From Candidatus Avelusimicrobium stercoris (lineage in GTDB: Bacteria; Elusimicrobiota; Elusimicrobia; Elusimicrobiales; Elusimicrobiaceae), in the NCBI GenBank assembly GCA_002432025.1, contig DJFE01000018.1, positions 25,154 through 37,845 on the forward strand: a stretch of 12,692 bases of DNA. Reading direction: 5' to 3'. Positions within the stretch are counted from its first letter, which is position 1; every line of letters starts with the position of its first letter. Shown here piece after piece: positions 12,667-12,692 of the stretch. The position numbers and the translations under genes are program-made. The notes beneath the pieces were generated by a model. The model was not told where the DNA came from, ran no database searches, and saw only the letters and a list, made by a program, of their open reading frames with translations.

Positions 12667-12692
12667 TTTTGTCCAGTATCTGTTGTTCTCCT

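Overview
The window is an ordinary bacterial chromosomal stretch, densely coded, with no gap over 300 bases without a gene. I see no tRNA, rRNA, CRISPR array, insertion sequence or phage gene. Secreted proteins with Sec signal peptides and the gene content suggest a Gram-negative-type, host- or gut-associated lineage. An ECF-type sigma factor fused in operon to a Ser/Thr kinase, and a kinase-free PASTA protein beside fmt and rpe, fit Elusimicrobiota or a neighbouring phylum (Planctomycetota, Verrucomicrobiota, Spirochaetota). I favour Elusimicrobiota, but this is inference with only moderate confidence.

Layout. (1) 18-995, plus strand: a secreted Cys-rich protein of unknown function, closed by an intrinsic terminator. 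(2) 1043-5419, minus strand: one tight housekeeping operon, in transcription order fmt, PASTA protein, rpe, rpsP, khpA, trmD, rplS, closed by its own terminator that converges on the first. It joins initiator-tRNA formylation, ribosomal proteins S16 and L19, tRNA m1G37 methylation and a small RNA-binding protein. (3) 5420-5543: a divergent AT-rich control region with a 14-bp palindrome over the fmt start and a spaced direct repeat. (4) 5544-6428, plus strand: two small secreted proteins, each with exactly ten copies of a 4-residue Gly-Leu-Lys-Asn-like repeat, separated by a UUCG-loop hairpin. (5) 6459-10256, plus strand: a four-gene operon of ECF-type sigma factor, membrane Ser/Thr kinase, exported alpha/beta hydrolase and a DUF4491 membrane protein, every junction being a 4-bp ATGA overlap. 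(6) 10344-11387: trpS with its own promoter and terminator. (7) 11454-12613: an alkylation-repair pair, an AlkA-like glycosylase and an O6-alkylguanine methyltransferase, overlapping by 1 bp.

How the parts relate. Blocks 2, 6 and 7 are translation and DNA repair. The most interesting part is 5420-10256: a kinase with a cytoplasmic catalytic domain and a probable periplasmic TPR-like sensor domain is translationally coupled to a sigma factor and to two envelope proteins. It lies directly downstream of two exported basic repeat proteins that I cannot assign to any family. Whether the sigma factor controls those repeat proteins is a guess that can be tested.
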